Of a DNA stretch of 64,000 nt, positions 44,630-54,187 are shown piece by piece. The DNA is from Sulfurimicrobium sp963741495 (GTDB taxonomy: Bacteria > Pseudomonadota > Gammaproteobacteria > Burkholderiales > Sulfuricellaceae). The stretch lies in contig CAVUID010000015.1 of assembly GCA_963741495.1 (NCBI GenBank), forward strand, positions 633,088 to 697,087, given 5' to 3'. Under the pieces are notes generated by a model that made no database searches, had not been told where the DNA came from, and saw only the letters and a program-made list of their open reading frames with translations. Both the position numbers and the translations under genes were made by a program. How positions within the stretch are numbered: position 1 is the first letter of the stretch; each line of letters opens with the position of its first letter.

Positions 44630-45867
44630 GCGCTTTTTTCTCCCGTCATGCGCGCGGCAACCCAGGTGATGGCCAAGGCAACACCCAGCAGGCCGAATGC
44701 CGCCGTCAGATTATTCAGCAGTTCCGGCGCTAGCAGCAGCAACGCGCCCAGTTCCAGCATCATGATGCCGGACAGCAACTTGAGCAACCTGCCCTCCCGC
44801 TCCGTCAGCCTGCGCGCGCCCATGCTGCGCACGAAGGCCAGCACGATGAGCGCCAGCGGGATCACATAAACCAGGTTATACAATGCCAGGTAAAGATAGC
44901 GCACGCCCTCGGGCTGACCGCTCAGGGTGAGCAGGCGGGTATAAACCATGGGAAATCCGGCTGTGCATAGCAGCTCGTAAAAATTGGCGACTATTGCCAG
45001 AAACACTGTCGCCGCCGCCATCGCCGGCAGGTTGTCAGCGCCAATGATGGCGCGGGCACGGCGGTAGATATCGGGTTTGCGCGACTCCGGGATGGACAGG
45101 CTCAAGCCGCGCTCAAAGGCAAAGAAATCCTTGATATTGACGGCGCCGACGAACACCGCCAGCAAACCCGCAGCCAGGGTTACCCAAGCAAGATTGCCGA
45201 GCAACTGGAACAGGTTGAGCCATGCCGCCATGAAGGCAAAATACATCAGACCGGAGAACAGCACGAAAATGCCGCCAATGGCGAGCATGCGCTTCCTGCT
45301 CCTCTGGTGCACCAGCAGAGAAAGCAGGAACAGCAACACGAAAAAGGCACAGGGGTTGAAAGCATCCAGCGCAGCAATGGCGATGGTCAGCAAGGGAAGC
45401 GAAATTTGCTGGGGATCGATTTCACCCAGCACCGGAACAGAAATTTTATTGCCCGCAGTCTGAAAATCCTGCACCACAGAGCCAGCGACGATCCGAGCCT
45501 GGCAGGCATCCAGCCGTCGCAACATCTCAGCGCCCGTGGTTTCAGCCTTGTCCCAGCCCAGATGCATCTCGCCGCAGAACAGCAAGGCGGGCACGGAAAC
45601 CGCCTCCTGATTCAACTGCGCCGCCATTTCCTGGTACTTGCGGGCATGTTCCGGGTGGCGCGTCAGTTCCAGCTCATGCAGGCTCACCCAGGGGCGTTCG
45701 GCGGGAATGGCCTCGACAAATGGCCGCGCTTCGAGGCAGTGCGGACAGGTAAGCGACCAGAAAAAATAGAGCTGCACATGCATGCGTCCGTCCGGACCGG
45801 GCTTGACCCAGAGCTCATCGGATTGCGCCGGGAAGGACAGCATCCAGAACAGAAGCAAGGCGGCCAC
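44626..45867 (-). CDS. Thioredoxin-fold/CcdA-like membrane protein
   Basis: 413 residues. After a short leader (ALLLFWMLSFPAQS) comes a periplasmic thioredoxin-like domain with active-site motif TCPHC, then a DsbD/CcdA-like membrane part with FNPCAFFVLLFLLSLLV and a later Cys in YELLCTAGFP, about six to seven helices. A role in carrying reducing power across the membrane is likely. The start is GTG 45867, chosen because AAGGAG lies 6 bases upstream; that site belongs to a repeat element (45869-45916). Transcribed together with the CDF gene. Confidence 0.83.
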   Translation of the reverse strand: MAALLLFWMLSFPAQSDELWVKPGPDGRMHVQLYFFWSLTCPHCLEARPFVEAIPAERPWVSLHELELTRHPEHARKYQEMAAQLNQEAVSVPALLFCGEMHLGWDKAETTGAEMLRRLDACQARIVAGSVVQDFQTAGNKISVPVLGEIDPQQISLPLLTIAIAALDAFNPCAFFVLLFLLSLLVHQRSRKRMLAIGGIFVLFSGLMYFAFMAAWLNLFQLLGNLAWVTLAAGLLAVFVGAVNIKDFFAFERGLSLSIPESRKPDIYRRARAIIGADNLPAMAAATVFLAIVANFYELLCTAGFPMVYTRLLTLSGQPEGVRYLYLALYNLVYVIPLALIVLAFVRSMGARRLTEREGRLLKLLSGIMMLELGALLLLAPELLNNLTAAFGLLGVALAITWVAARMTGEKSA

Positions 45868-45868
45868 A

Positions 45869-45916
45869 GCCTTCTCCTTGCAACACAGACGTGAAATCCG
45901 CTGTTAACACGCCCTA
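45869..45916 (-). repeat. Solo end of an inverted-repeat element
   Basis: About 48 bases nearly identical to 50343-50391: GCCTTCTCCTTGCAACACAG is shared exactly, then CGTGAAAT, then GTTAACACGCCCTA after a short variable part. It spans from the stop codon of the GGDEF-EAL gene to the GTG of the next gene and contains that gene's AAGGAG. Confidence 0.82.
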
Positions 45917-48900
45917 GATTTTACCCCGTACGAATTCCTCGAACTGTTCTGCCGGCAGCGGTTTGCTGAAGTAATAGCCCTGCACTTCGTTGCAGCCCTT
46001 TTCGCGCAGGAACGCCAGTTGGCCTTCGGTTTCCACGCCCTCGGCGATGGTTTGCATGCCGAGGCTGCTCGCCAGGCTGATGATGGCGCCGACGATTGCC
46101 TTGTCATCCGGATCATCGGTAATGTCGCGCACGAAGGACTGGTCGATCTTGAGCTTGTAGACCTGGAAGCGCTTGAGATAGCTCAGTGATGAATAGCCGG
46201 TACCGAAGTCGTCGATCGACATGCGGATGCCGCGTTCATGCAGCACATCCATCACCGCGATGGCTGCCAGCGGGTCGTCCATGGCAACGCCTTCGGTCAA
46301 CTCCAGTTCCAGATACTGCGGTGCGCAGCTTCCCTTCTTCGAGAATCTGCGAGACCAGTTCTGGCAGGCGGGGATGACGGAACTGCACCGCAGAAAGGTT
46401 GACCGCCATCATCATGGGCGCCAAGCCCTTGTCGATCCAGGCCTGCATCTGGTTCACCGCTTTGCGCAGCACCCATTCCCCGATCTGCAGAATCTGGCCG
46501 CTATTCTCCGCAATGGGAATGAACTCGGCCGGCGAAACCAGGCCCAGCTCGGGATGCTGCCAGCGCAGCAAAGCTTCAGCACCGATGATGCGCCCACTCC
46601 TCCAGTGATACCTGAGGCTGATAGAGCAGTTGCAACTGGTCGCGATCCAGCGCATGGCGCAGCGCATTTTCCAGCTGCAGGGTGCGCGCCGAACGGGCCT
46701 GCATTTCCGGCGTAAAAAAACGGTAGTTGTTACGGCCATCGCGTTTGGCGCGGTACATCGCAACGTCGGCACGCTGCGAGAGCATGTCGAAATCCTCGCC
46801 ATCACCGGGATAGATGGCAATGCCGATGGATGGCGTGACGACCAGTTCATGCTGTTCGATCTGGTAGGGCCGGGCGACGCTTGCCAGCAGCTTTCCGGCC
46901 ACATGCGCAGCACCGTCGGCGTCGGTGCCCGGCAGCACCAGGACAAATTCATCCCCACCCAGGCGCGAGACCGTGTCTTCACCGCGCACCACGGATTCCA
47001 GGCGTCTCGCCACCGCCATCAGCAATTCGTCGCCAACGCGGTGACCGAGTGTATCGTTCACGTTCTTGAAATGATCGAGATCGAGGAACAGCACCGCTAG
47101 CTGCCCATGGTTGCGCTTGGCCATGCTGATATCGTGATGTATGCGATCGGAGAGCAGCGCCCGGTTCGGCAAGCCCGGTGAGCACATCGAAATGCGCCAG
47201 CTTGCTGGATGCGTTCTTCCGTCTCCTTGTACTCGGTGATGTCGCTGAAAATGCCGATATAGTGGGTTACATTGCCTTGTGCATCGAGTACCCTGCTGAT
47301 CGAAAGCCGCTTCGGATAAATGCTGCCGTCCTTGCGGCGATCCCACACTTCGCCCTGCCAGTACCCATGTGAGTCCAGCGTTGCCCACATGGTGCGGAAA
47401 AATTCCGGGGCGTGTCGTCCAGAGGCCAGTATGCGCGGATTCTGCCCCAGCACTTCGGCCTCGCTGTAGCCGGTGATGACAGTGAAAGCATGGTTGACCA
47501 GCACGATCTTATTCTCGGCATCGGTAATAATGAAGGCTTCGTTGCTTTGTTCGAACACCTCGGCGGCAAGCTTGATCTGGGCCTCGGCCCGCTTGCGGTT
47601 TGTGATGTCGCGCATGGTGCCGGTAATAAACCTGCCGCCGGCAAGCTCGAACTTCGCCAGCATGAGCTCCAGCGGAAACTCGCTCTGGTCCTTGCGCAGC
47701 CCTTCCAGTTCGAGAATTTTTCCGATGACGCGCGATCTTCCCGCCGGAAAGCACCCGTTTCATGCCGGCGAGATGTTGCTCCCGGTAGCGTAGCGGCATC
47801 AGCATGGTCAGCGACCGTCCCTTGGCCTCGGCTTCGGTGTAGCCAAAAATGACTTCAGCCCCCCGGTTCCAGCCCACGATATTCCCCGCGCCATCCGCCG
47901 TAACAATGGCATCGCTGGCAGACTGGGTAACCGCCCGGTAACGCGCCTCGCTTTCGCGCAAAGCATTGGCGGCCTGCTGACGATCCGCCTCGCGCACAAA
48001 ATTGTCCAGCGCGAAGCTGATATCCTGCGCCATTTCGATCAGCAGGTTACGTACAGCATCGTCGAATGCGTTTGCCTCCCCGCTGTACAGGTTGAAGCTG
48101 CCGACGACCTCACCCTTACGCAGCAGCGGCAACGAGGCCGAGGCACCCCAGCCGGAGCAGCTCGCCACGCTCGCGCCACGGCGCAGTGCAGAGGATCACG
48201 GGCGAAATCCTGGCACCAGAATGGCTGTTTCTCACGCATGGCGGTACTGGTCGGCCCCTGCCCGGACGGATCGGCTGGATCCAGCGAAATCTCGATACCC
48301 TCCAGATAGCCCATCTCGTCGCCATAGCTGGCAACCGGCCTGACCTGCTGGCTCGCCTCATCCAGCATGCCGATCCACGCCATTTTGATGCCACCAAACT
48401 GCACCATGTCGCGACAGATTTGCGAGAAAAGCGCTTGCTCGCTGGTGCAGCGAACAATCGCCTGGTTGCACTGACTCAATGCGGCATAGATCTGACTCAA
48501 ATGCCTGATTTTTACTGCGTCCGACTTGCGCTCGCGATCGAGGTCTCTCAGTTTGATCTGCGTTTCCGACAGCCAGCCCAGCACGCTGTTTTCCATACCC
48601 GTGGCAACCGGGATGGAAGCAGAAAAATCTCCACCGCCAATTCTGGCTATCTGTTTCTGGACATCATCAACGCCCCCGCCCAGCGTAGCGCGCAAAACCC
48701 GATAATTCCGCCACAGCGCCAACATCAAGCCCAGTCCCAGGGTAATAAGCAGAAGCCGCAAGTTTGCGGCATTGTTTTCGGCGGCATGGACAGCAGCAAA
48801 CGTGCGCTTGTCCAGCAACTGGTAAAAATCATGGATAGGCAGCATGATGCCGGCCCTGGCTTGCAAATACTTGTCGTCATGCAGCATCAAGCTTGCACGG

Positions 48901-49406
48901 GCTCTGAGTGGCTTGAGACTCTGCCAGCTTCATGGCTTCAAAATCCGTCACGGCCAGCGCATCCGAATTGAGCCTTGGCTTCCGCCAGTTTGCCGAGTTC
49001 CTCCTGGGTAAAGCCGGCCTGCCGCATCAGCGTCAGCAATTCAATCGCCGCCCCGCTAGCGGAGCGCAGCGGCTTGCCCTCTGCCAGCACAAGATCCCAG
49101 TAGATATCATGATGCTTTTCTGGCCGTGCTTTCTTTCCATCACGGATATCCAGAATATCCTGGTAATACTTTTTGTAGAGGGGGTTGCCGGTGATTACAT
49201 AGGCTCGGGCCATCCGCGTCAGATCGTCCGAAGACTGGCGCAATTGATCGGCCAGCAAATAGGATTGATGCCGCATTTCATGAGCGTGGTCGATCTGCTT
49301 TTCCGACCAGGCGTAAACAGCAAACACGACCGTAAGAAGGGCGAACAGGATCAATGTCAGCCAGAGACTGCCAGAGAATTGTGGGAATCCTGTTTCTTGA
49401 GGTCAT
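45914..49406 (-). CDS. GAF-PAS-PAS-GGDEF-EAL membrane sensor (about ten frameshifts)
   Basis: Large c-di-GMP enzyme, about 1160 residues once about ten extra bases are removed. Order: start MTSRNRIPTI (49406), membrane helix, periplasmic helical sensor (DDLTRMARAYVITGN), second helix (LLLITLGLGLMLALW), HAMP-like linker, GAF (IKMAWIGMLDE), PAS (RAVTQSASDAIVTADG), PAS (FEQSNEAFIITDAENKI), GGDEF (SRLGGDEFVLVLPG, intact) and EAL (GAEALLRWQHPE, DDFGTGYSSLSYL, intact). Breaks occur near 49375, 48945, 48910, 48190, 48150, 47745, 47205, 47180, 46590 and 46325. Both output domains keep their key residues, so it could make or break c-di-GMP. The stop codon lies in a repeat end. Confidence 0.86.
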
Positions 49407-49713
49407 CTTGGACAAAGAATGATTTCACCATGTGTCGCTGATGCTGATAAAAATCATTCTCGCGCAATACCCGTGATAACTGCAAGCGCCACGCAGCTCA
49501 ACACGGTCATTAAAGCCCGCAATATTCCTCAGTGAATCCGTTCACCTTGTTACAGCCCTCCCATTAACCCGGATAATTCATTCGCCATTTAGATATCGGA
49601 AAATTAACAAATTGCAGGTCAGGTTTTAAACCGACATGTCGGGCTGAAGCCCGACCTACACGCAGATGGAATTTCGGGGACTAAAGGAGGTGGCGCATGC
49701 TAATGAAAAAAGA
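49407..49713. other. 307-base intergenic region
   Basis: No convincing gene. It holds a perfect 8-bp hairpin GTCGGGCT/AGCCCGAC (49638-49655) of a type common between bacterial genes, and an AAAGGAGGTGG Shine-Dalgarno-like sequence at 49685-49695 followed by ATG 49698 whose short frame runs antisense into arsC. Confidence 0.6.
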
Positions 49714-50118
49714 CTACTTAAACCGCTGCACAACCGCCGGAATCAACCGGGCGCGTATCTCGTCCCGCACCCTGACGAAGCTGTCCAGCGGCTCGCCGTG
49801 GGGGTCGTGAAAAGGCATGTGGATGGCAGGAATCGGCCGGGGGAAAATCGGGCAGCTTTCCTTGGCGTTGTCGCACACCGTCACCACCAGATCAATGGAT
49901 TCGTTCATCACTGCATCCACATCCTTGGGGTAAAGCCCGTCGGTATTCATGCCGCCCAGTTTCAGCGCCTCGATGGCGCCGTCAGCGACTTTTGGCTGGG
50001 GACGCGTACCGGCGGACAGTGCGCGCACGTCAGGGCCAAGATCGTGGTTGATCAGAACTTCGGCCATCTGGCTGCGGCAGGAATTGCCGGTGCACAAAAT
50101 CAATACGGTCTTGGCCAT
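49714..50118 (-). CDS. arsC: Arsenate reductase ArsC, low-Mr phosphatase type
   Basis: 134-residue cytoplasmic enzyme of the LMW tyrosine-phosphatase fold that reduces arsenate to arsenite. The P-loop is CTGNSCRSQMAE; further Cys in TVCDNAKESC are placed like those of thioredoxin-coupled ArsC enzymes. It is the shorter of two arsC genes in the island. Its ATG lies at the edge of an inverted-repeat element that separates it from the rest of the operon. Confidence 0.9.
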   Translation of the reverse strand: MAKTVLILCTGNSCRSQMAEVLINHDLGPDVRALSAGTRPQPKVADGAIEALKLGGMNTDGLYPKDVDAVMNESIDLVVTVCDNAKESCPIFPRPIPAIHMPFHDPHGEPLDSFVRVRDEIRARLIPAVVQRFK

Positions 50119-50391
50119 TAGGGTGTATTAACTCCAATTTCGCGACTGCGACGGGGGCGATTTGGGGTGCCGCCCGCGAAGCAAGACGCGCCGTTGTGCC
50201 GCCCACAACAAGCGGCTTGTGACAAAGGGAGGCGCCCAAATCGCCCCCGTCCCGAAGGGTTGCAAGGAGAAGGCCATGCCTGCGTCGTTGCAGCGCTTGC
50301 GAATGGAACAACCATTCGCTGCACACCGCGCCTGCCATCCATCGCCTTCTCCTTGCAACACAGGCGTGAAATTGGAGTTAACACGCCCTAA
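50118..50391. mobile_element. TA-flanked inverted-repeat element (MITE-like)
   Basis: The whole gap between arsC and the next gene is one folded unit. Terminal arms of about 27 bases (50118-50144 and 50363-50391) share TTAACTCCAATTTC; inside are two more pairs: GGGGGCGATTTGGG with CCCAAATCGCCCCC (about 50153 and 50233), and GTTGCAAGGAGAAGGC with GCCTTCTCCTTGCAAC (50259 and 50343). Each end reads TA-GGG. No transposase. Its right end recurs at 45869-45916. The pattern fits a non-autonomous transposon. Confidence 0.7.
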
Positions 50392-51063
50392 CTATTCCTT
50401 GCCGCAGCAGCCGCAGCAAGGCTCGGCCGTGCTCAGCCAGCTTTCGACCAGGCCTTTGGTCGGCACGCCGCCGCTATGCACCACGATGCCATCGAGCACC
50501 ACGCCGGGGGTGGACATCACGCCGAATCCCAGGATCGCGGCCATGTCTTCAACCTTCTCCATCTGAATTGCAACGCCCTTGGCTTTGGCCGTTTCCTCGA
50601 TCAGTTTCATGGTCGTGTCGCAGTTGGCGCAGCCTGAGCCCAGCACCTTGAATTGTTTCATCATGTTATTTTCCATTTGCAGTGCCGCATAAGCGGCATC
50701 CCGGATCAGGGCTTCCGGTATAGCCTCATAAACCGTGCCGTTTATTTCCACGGCGCGGCAGCTTACTTCTTCTCCCACCAGCTCGCAACACGACTGGCAG
50801 TGGGTTTCTGTTACCTGTGCGCCCAGGCAGTCCTCCACGGACCTGCCGTTGAACAGAATGAGATTGGATTGCGCCAGCGCTTCCGGACCCAGCGGTGTTT
50901 CGCGGAATGTCACCGCCACGCCCTTCCGGCCCAGCTCGGCGGACAAGTCCTGCAATACCCGGCGCAGCGTTTCGCCGGTGCTATCGCAGCGCTCACAGGT
51001 GTTGCCCGCCTGCACCAGGTGGCGCCATTCGATTTCCAGTTTGCTAGCCGGTTTCAGCAGCAT
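50392..51063 (-). CDS. DUF2703 domain fused to thioredoxin-like domain
   Basis: 223 residues in one frame. Residues 1-133 are DUF2703-like: EWRHLVQAGNTCERC, SNLILFNGRSVED, THCQSCCELVGEEVSCR, YEAIPEALIRDA; six or more Cys suggest metalloid or metal binding. Residues 135-223 form a small thioredoxin-like ('redox-active disulfide 2') domain, MKQFKVLGSGCANC, with a Cys-rich tail CCGCCGKE. The two parts are usually separate genes; an internal ATG (50664) with GGAAAA upstream could start the second alone, so a lost stop through a base error is possible. The start overlaps the previous gene's end. It lies in the ars operon. Confidence 0.78.
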   Translation of the reverse strand: MLLKPASKLEIEWRHLVQAGNTCERCDSTGETLRRVLQDLSAELGRKGVAVTFRETPLGPEALAQSNLILFNGRSVEDCLGAQVTETHCQSCCELVGEEVSCRAVEINGTVYEAIPEALIRDAAYAALQMENNMMKQFKVLGSGCANCDTTMKLIEETAKAKGVAIQMEKVEDMAAILGFGVMSTPGVVLDGIVVHSGGVPTKGLVESWLSTAEPCCGCCGKE

Positions 51064-51354
51064 GACTTCCCACCCGGGGTCGGCGTGCAGCAGGCACCCT
51101 GCGCGATGCCGATGGCCGACAGGCTGGCATTGGCAACTTCCTTGCGGCAGGCCTCGTCGAAGCTGGCATCCAGCGATTGCGCCGCCTCGTCGCGGATGTG
51201 GCGCGCGATCTCGACCACCGCGCGATCTGCTCTGCGCCACGCCGTACTGCTTCAGCTTGTCCATCTGGCACAGGCCCTGTTTTGGGTGGTTGGCCGCGAT
51301 ATTGGCCGCCAGGGACACCAGCGCCACGATGGAAGGATGCAAGTCCGTACTCAT
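51054..51354 (-). CDS. AhpD/CMD-like protein with Cys-rich tail (one frameshift)
   Basis: About 99 residues after removing one extra base near 51235. The body (SIVALVSLAANIAANHPKQG, then DKLKQYGV and VVEIARHIRDEA) resembles carboxymuconolactone decarboxylase/AhpD helices, but the usual CxxC is replaced by a lone Cys. The C-terminus ends GACCTPTPGGKSCC, two vicinal Cys pairs fit to bind As(III) or a soft metal. ATGA overlap with the permease gene upstream and an overlap with the DUF2703 gene downstream show tight coupling. Function unknown. Confidence 0.7.
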
Positions 51355-52310
51355 AAAACACCTCTCAATTGATTGAACAACATGCCGACGATGACGAAAG
51401 CAATACTCAGATAAGCGGCAAACAGCGCCAGCAACGGCACTTTGACTACTTTCTTCAGGATGATCATTTCCGGCAGCGACAGCGCGGCGACCGCCATCAT
51501 GAAGGCCAGCACCGTGCCGATTGGTACACCCTTGTGCAGCAGCACCTCGGCGATGGGAATGATGCCGACCGCATCGGAATACAGCGGCACGCCGATCAGC
51601 ACCGCGCCGATCACCGACAGCAGGCCGCCATCCCCGGCCACTGTTGCCACCAGTTCGGCCGGCACGTAGCCGTGCAGGAAGGAACCCACGCCCACGCCGA
51701 CAAGAATGAATTTCCAGATGCGCCCAACGATGTCCCGAACCTGCCCCAGCGCATATTCATGGCGAGCACGCAGGGAATTATCCTCTTTCACCGCTGCCGC
51801 CTGCCCCATGTGGATTTTCCACACGTAGTCCTCGACCCAGCGTTCCGGCTTGAAGCGTTCCAGTACGAAGCCGCCGATCAGGGCAACGGTCAATCCAGTC
51901 AGCACATACAGAACAGTGAACTTCCAGCCAATCACGGACGCCAGCACCACCACCGCCACCTCGTTGATCATCGGGCTGGCGATCAGGAAGGACAGCGTCA
52001 CGCCGAGCGGAATCCCCGCCTCGACAAAGCCGATGAACAACGGAATCGACGAGCAGGAACAGAACGGCGTAACCGCGCCCAGCCCCACCGCCATGAAGCG
52101 GCTTTGCAGGTTGCCGCGGTTGCGGATGAATTCGCGCACTTTCTCCGGCTTGAGCAGCGCGCGCAGCAGGCCCATGAGGTAGATCACCAGCGTCAGCAGC
52201 ACCAGAATCTTGGTCACATCCATCACGAAGAAATGCGCGGCATCGCCGAAAGGCGTTCCTTTCAGGCCAGCGAGGTCGTAGATCAGCCAGGTGGCGAGGG
52301 CGTCAAACAT
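51351..52310 (-). CDS. ArsP-like permease (DUF318 family)
   Basis: 319-residue inner-membrane permease with about eight helices. The diagnostic motif VTPFCSCSSIPLFIGF, with vicinal cysteines, and GVPLYSDAVGIIPIAEVLL define the ArsP_1/DUF318 family, some members of which export organoarsenicals. I start at ATG 52310 (MFDALATWLIYD), which has GGAGG 6 bases upstream. The start overlaps the small Cys-rich gene by 8 bases. Confidence 0.9.
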   Translation of the reverse strand: MFDALATWLIYDLAGLKGTPFGDAAHFFVMDVTKILVLLTLVIYLMGLLRALLKPEKVREFIRNRGNLQSRFMAVGLGAVTPFCSCSSIPLFIGFVEAGIPLGVTLSFLIASPMINEVAVVVLASVIGWKFTVLYVLTGLTVALIGGFVLERFKPERWVEDYVWKIHMGQAAAVKEDNSLRARHEYALGQVRDIVGRIWKFILVGVGVGSFLHGYVPAELVATVAGDGGLLSVIGAVLIGVPLYSDAVGIIPIAEVLLHKGVPIGTVLAFMMAVAALSLPEMIILKKVVKVPLLALFAAYLSIAFVIVGMLFNQLRGVL

Positions 52311-52521
52311 GCTTGCCTCCGCAACAACCTCTGCCCTCTTGCTGCACAGGCGGACAGGGCACGCTGCCATAGGAGCAGAACACGCAGCAGTCGCCTGCCT
52401 TGGGCTTCAGCAACGCGCCGCAGCCCTTGCATTCATAGAACCACTGGCAGGCATCGGTGGGCATGGTCTCCGTTTCCACATGGCCGCAGTTAGGGCAGGT
52501 CAGAACCGACTCAGAAATCAT
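52303..52521 (-). CDS. GDCCVxC-domain small zinc-ribbon-like protein
   Basis: 72 residues with 10 Cys. LTCPNCGH and YECKGCGALL look like a zinc ribbon, followed by the conserved GDCCVFCSYGSVPCPP and a CCGGKHV tail. This 'GDCCVxC' family is known from arsenic and mercury gene clusters, and some members are selenoproteins; here Cys codons are used. Its ATG overlaps the acr3 stop as ATGA. Likely a metalloid-binding accessory protein; no direct evidence. Confidence 0.82.
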   Translation of the reverse strand: MISESVLTCPNCGHVETETMPTDACQWFYECKGCGALLKPKAGDCCVFCSYGSVPCPPVQQEGRGCCGGKHV

Positions 52522-53595
52522 GCTTGCACCCCGCTTTCGTACCAGCGCTTACTGCTGTTCACAATACGCACCACCAGCAGCATCACCGGCACCTCGATCA
52601 GCACGCCCACCACTGTCGCCAGTGCCGCACCCGATTCGAAGCCGAACAGACTAATCGCAGCGGCCACCGCCAGCTCGAAGAAATTGCTGGCGCCGATCAG
52701 CGCCGACGGACCGGCCACGCTGTGGGCCACGCCAAGCTGACGGTTGAGCAGGTAGGCCAGGCCCGAATTGAAAAACACCTGAATCAGGATCGGCACCGCC
52801 AGCATCGCGATGACCAGCGGCTGTTTGATGATGGCCTCGCCCTGAAAGGCGAACAGCAGCACCAGTGTGGCAAGCAGGGCCGACAGGCCGAAGGGATGCA
52901 GCGTTTTCAGGGTGCGATCGAAAATAGCCTGCCCCTTGCGCATCAGGCTATGCCGCCACCACTGGGCGATCACCACCGGGATGACGATGTACATCAGCAC
53001 CGACAGGAACAGCGTGTCCCACGGCACGGTAATCGCGGACAAACCCAGCAGCAATGCCACCAGCGGCGCAAAGGCGAAAATCATGATGACATCGTTGAGG
53101 GCCACCTGCGACAGGGTGAACAAGGGATCGCCCTTGGTCAGATGGCTCCACACGAACACCATCGCGGTGCAGGGCGCAGCAGCCAGCAGGATCAGGCCGG
53201 CCACGTAGCTGTCGAGCTGTTCCGCCGGCAGGTAGGGCGCGAACAGGTGGCGAATGAAAATCCAGCCCAGCAGCGCCATGGAAAACGGCTTGACCGCCCA
53301 GTTGACGAACAGCGTCACGCCGATGCCCCGCGCAGTGGGCACGCACCTGATGCAGCGCGCTGAAGTCGATCTTCAGCAGCATGGGGATGATCATCACCCA
53401 GATCAGCAGGCCCACCGGCAGGTTGACCTGAGCGACTTCCAGGCTGCCAAGAAAATGGAACGGCGCAGGGAAAAGCTGGCCGAGAACGATGCCCACCGCG
53501 ATGCAGAGAAACACCCATACCGTCAGCCAGCGCTCGAAAAAACCCATTTCCGCACCGGCAGCCATTTTGGCCGTGACTTCGCATTGCGCGCTCAC
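52518..53595 (-). CDS. acr3: Arsenite efflux transporter Acr3 (one frameshift)
   Basis: Ten-helix arsenite exporter of the BART/ACR3 family. N-terminal ERWLTVWVFLCIAVGIVLG and VGLLIWVMIIPML, and later ALLGWIFIRHLF, AAAPCTAMVFVW (with the conserved Cys), SGLAYLLNRQLGVAHSVAGP. An extra base near 53340 splits it; corrected length is 358 residues. The start is GTG 53595 with GGGAGAG upstream, right after arsC. Confidence 0.92.
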
Positions 53596-53598
53596 GAT

Positions 53599-54108
53599 TT
53601 ACTCTCCCTTCTCGCGCAGGCGGCCGATGTCGTCAAGCTGGCGCTTGAGGGACAGTTTGTCGAGCTTTTCCACCGGCAGGCTGATGAACAGCGAGATGCG
53701 GCGGCTGAGCTGGGTGAAAGCCGTGACAAAAGCCTTGCGCTTGTCCGCGTCGCTGCCCGTTGCTGCAGCAGGATCGTCGATGCCCCAGTGGGCGGTCATG
53801 GGCTGGCCGGGCCAGACGGGGCAGACTTCGCCGGCGGCGTTATCGCACACGGTAAAGACGAAATCGAATTGCGGCGCGCCGGGTGTGGAGAATTCGTCCC
53901 AGGATTTGCTGCGCAGATTCTCGACCGGCAATTTGCTCTTCTGCAGCAACTCGATGGCGAACGGATTGACCGCCCCCGCCGGATGGCTGCCCGCGCTCCA
54001 GGCATGGAACTGCCCCTTGCCGAGATGGTTAAGCAAGGCCTCGCCCAGAATCGAGCGCGCCGAATTGCCGGTGCAAAGGAACAGCACGTTGAATGTTTTT
54101 TTGCTCAT
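53599..54108 (-). CDS. arsC: Arsenate reductase ArsC, second copy
   Basis: 169 residues in the LMW phosphatase family, P-loop CTGNSARSILGEA. It differs from the copy at 49.7 kb: the second P-loop Cys is Ala, and it has a longer C-terminus ending DDIGRLREKGE, resembling glutaredoxin- or mycothiol-type branches of the family. FTVCDNAAGEVCP holds the other Cys. ATG 54108 has AGGG 8 bases upstream; an in-frame GTG three codons earlier is less likely. Confidence 0.9.
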   Translation of the reverse strand: MSKKTFNVLFLCTGNSARSILGEALLNHLGKGQFHAWSAGSHPAGAVNPFAIELLQKSKLPVENLRSKSWDEFSTPGAPQFDFVFTVCDNAAGEVCPVWPGQPMTAHWGIDDPAAATGSDADKRKAFVTAFTQLSRRISLFISLPVEKLDKLSLKRQLDDIGRLREKGE

Positions 54109-54187
54109 GACTGCCACCCTAAAATAACCGGATCATCATGCTGCCAAGTCCTTGTTGCCTTTGCATGACAACCCGCGCTTCGCCTTG

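Noticed and set aside
49698..49820. Short plus-strand frame behind a strong AAAGGAGG
   Set aside because: After a few codons it runs antisense into the conserved arsC coding sequence; coincidence is likelier than a gene.
50118..50384. 88-codon minus-strand frame inside the inverted-repeat element
   Set aside because: It starts after the AAGGAG of the repeat but crosses both palindromes, has repeat-driven composition and no domain. I treat it as non-coding.
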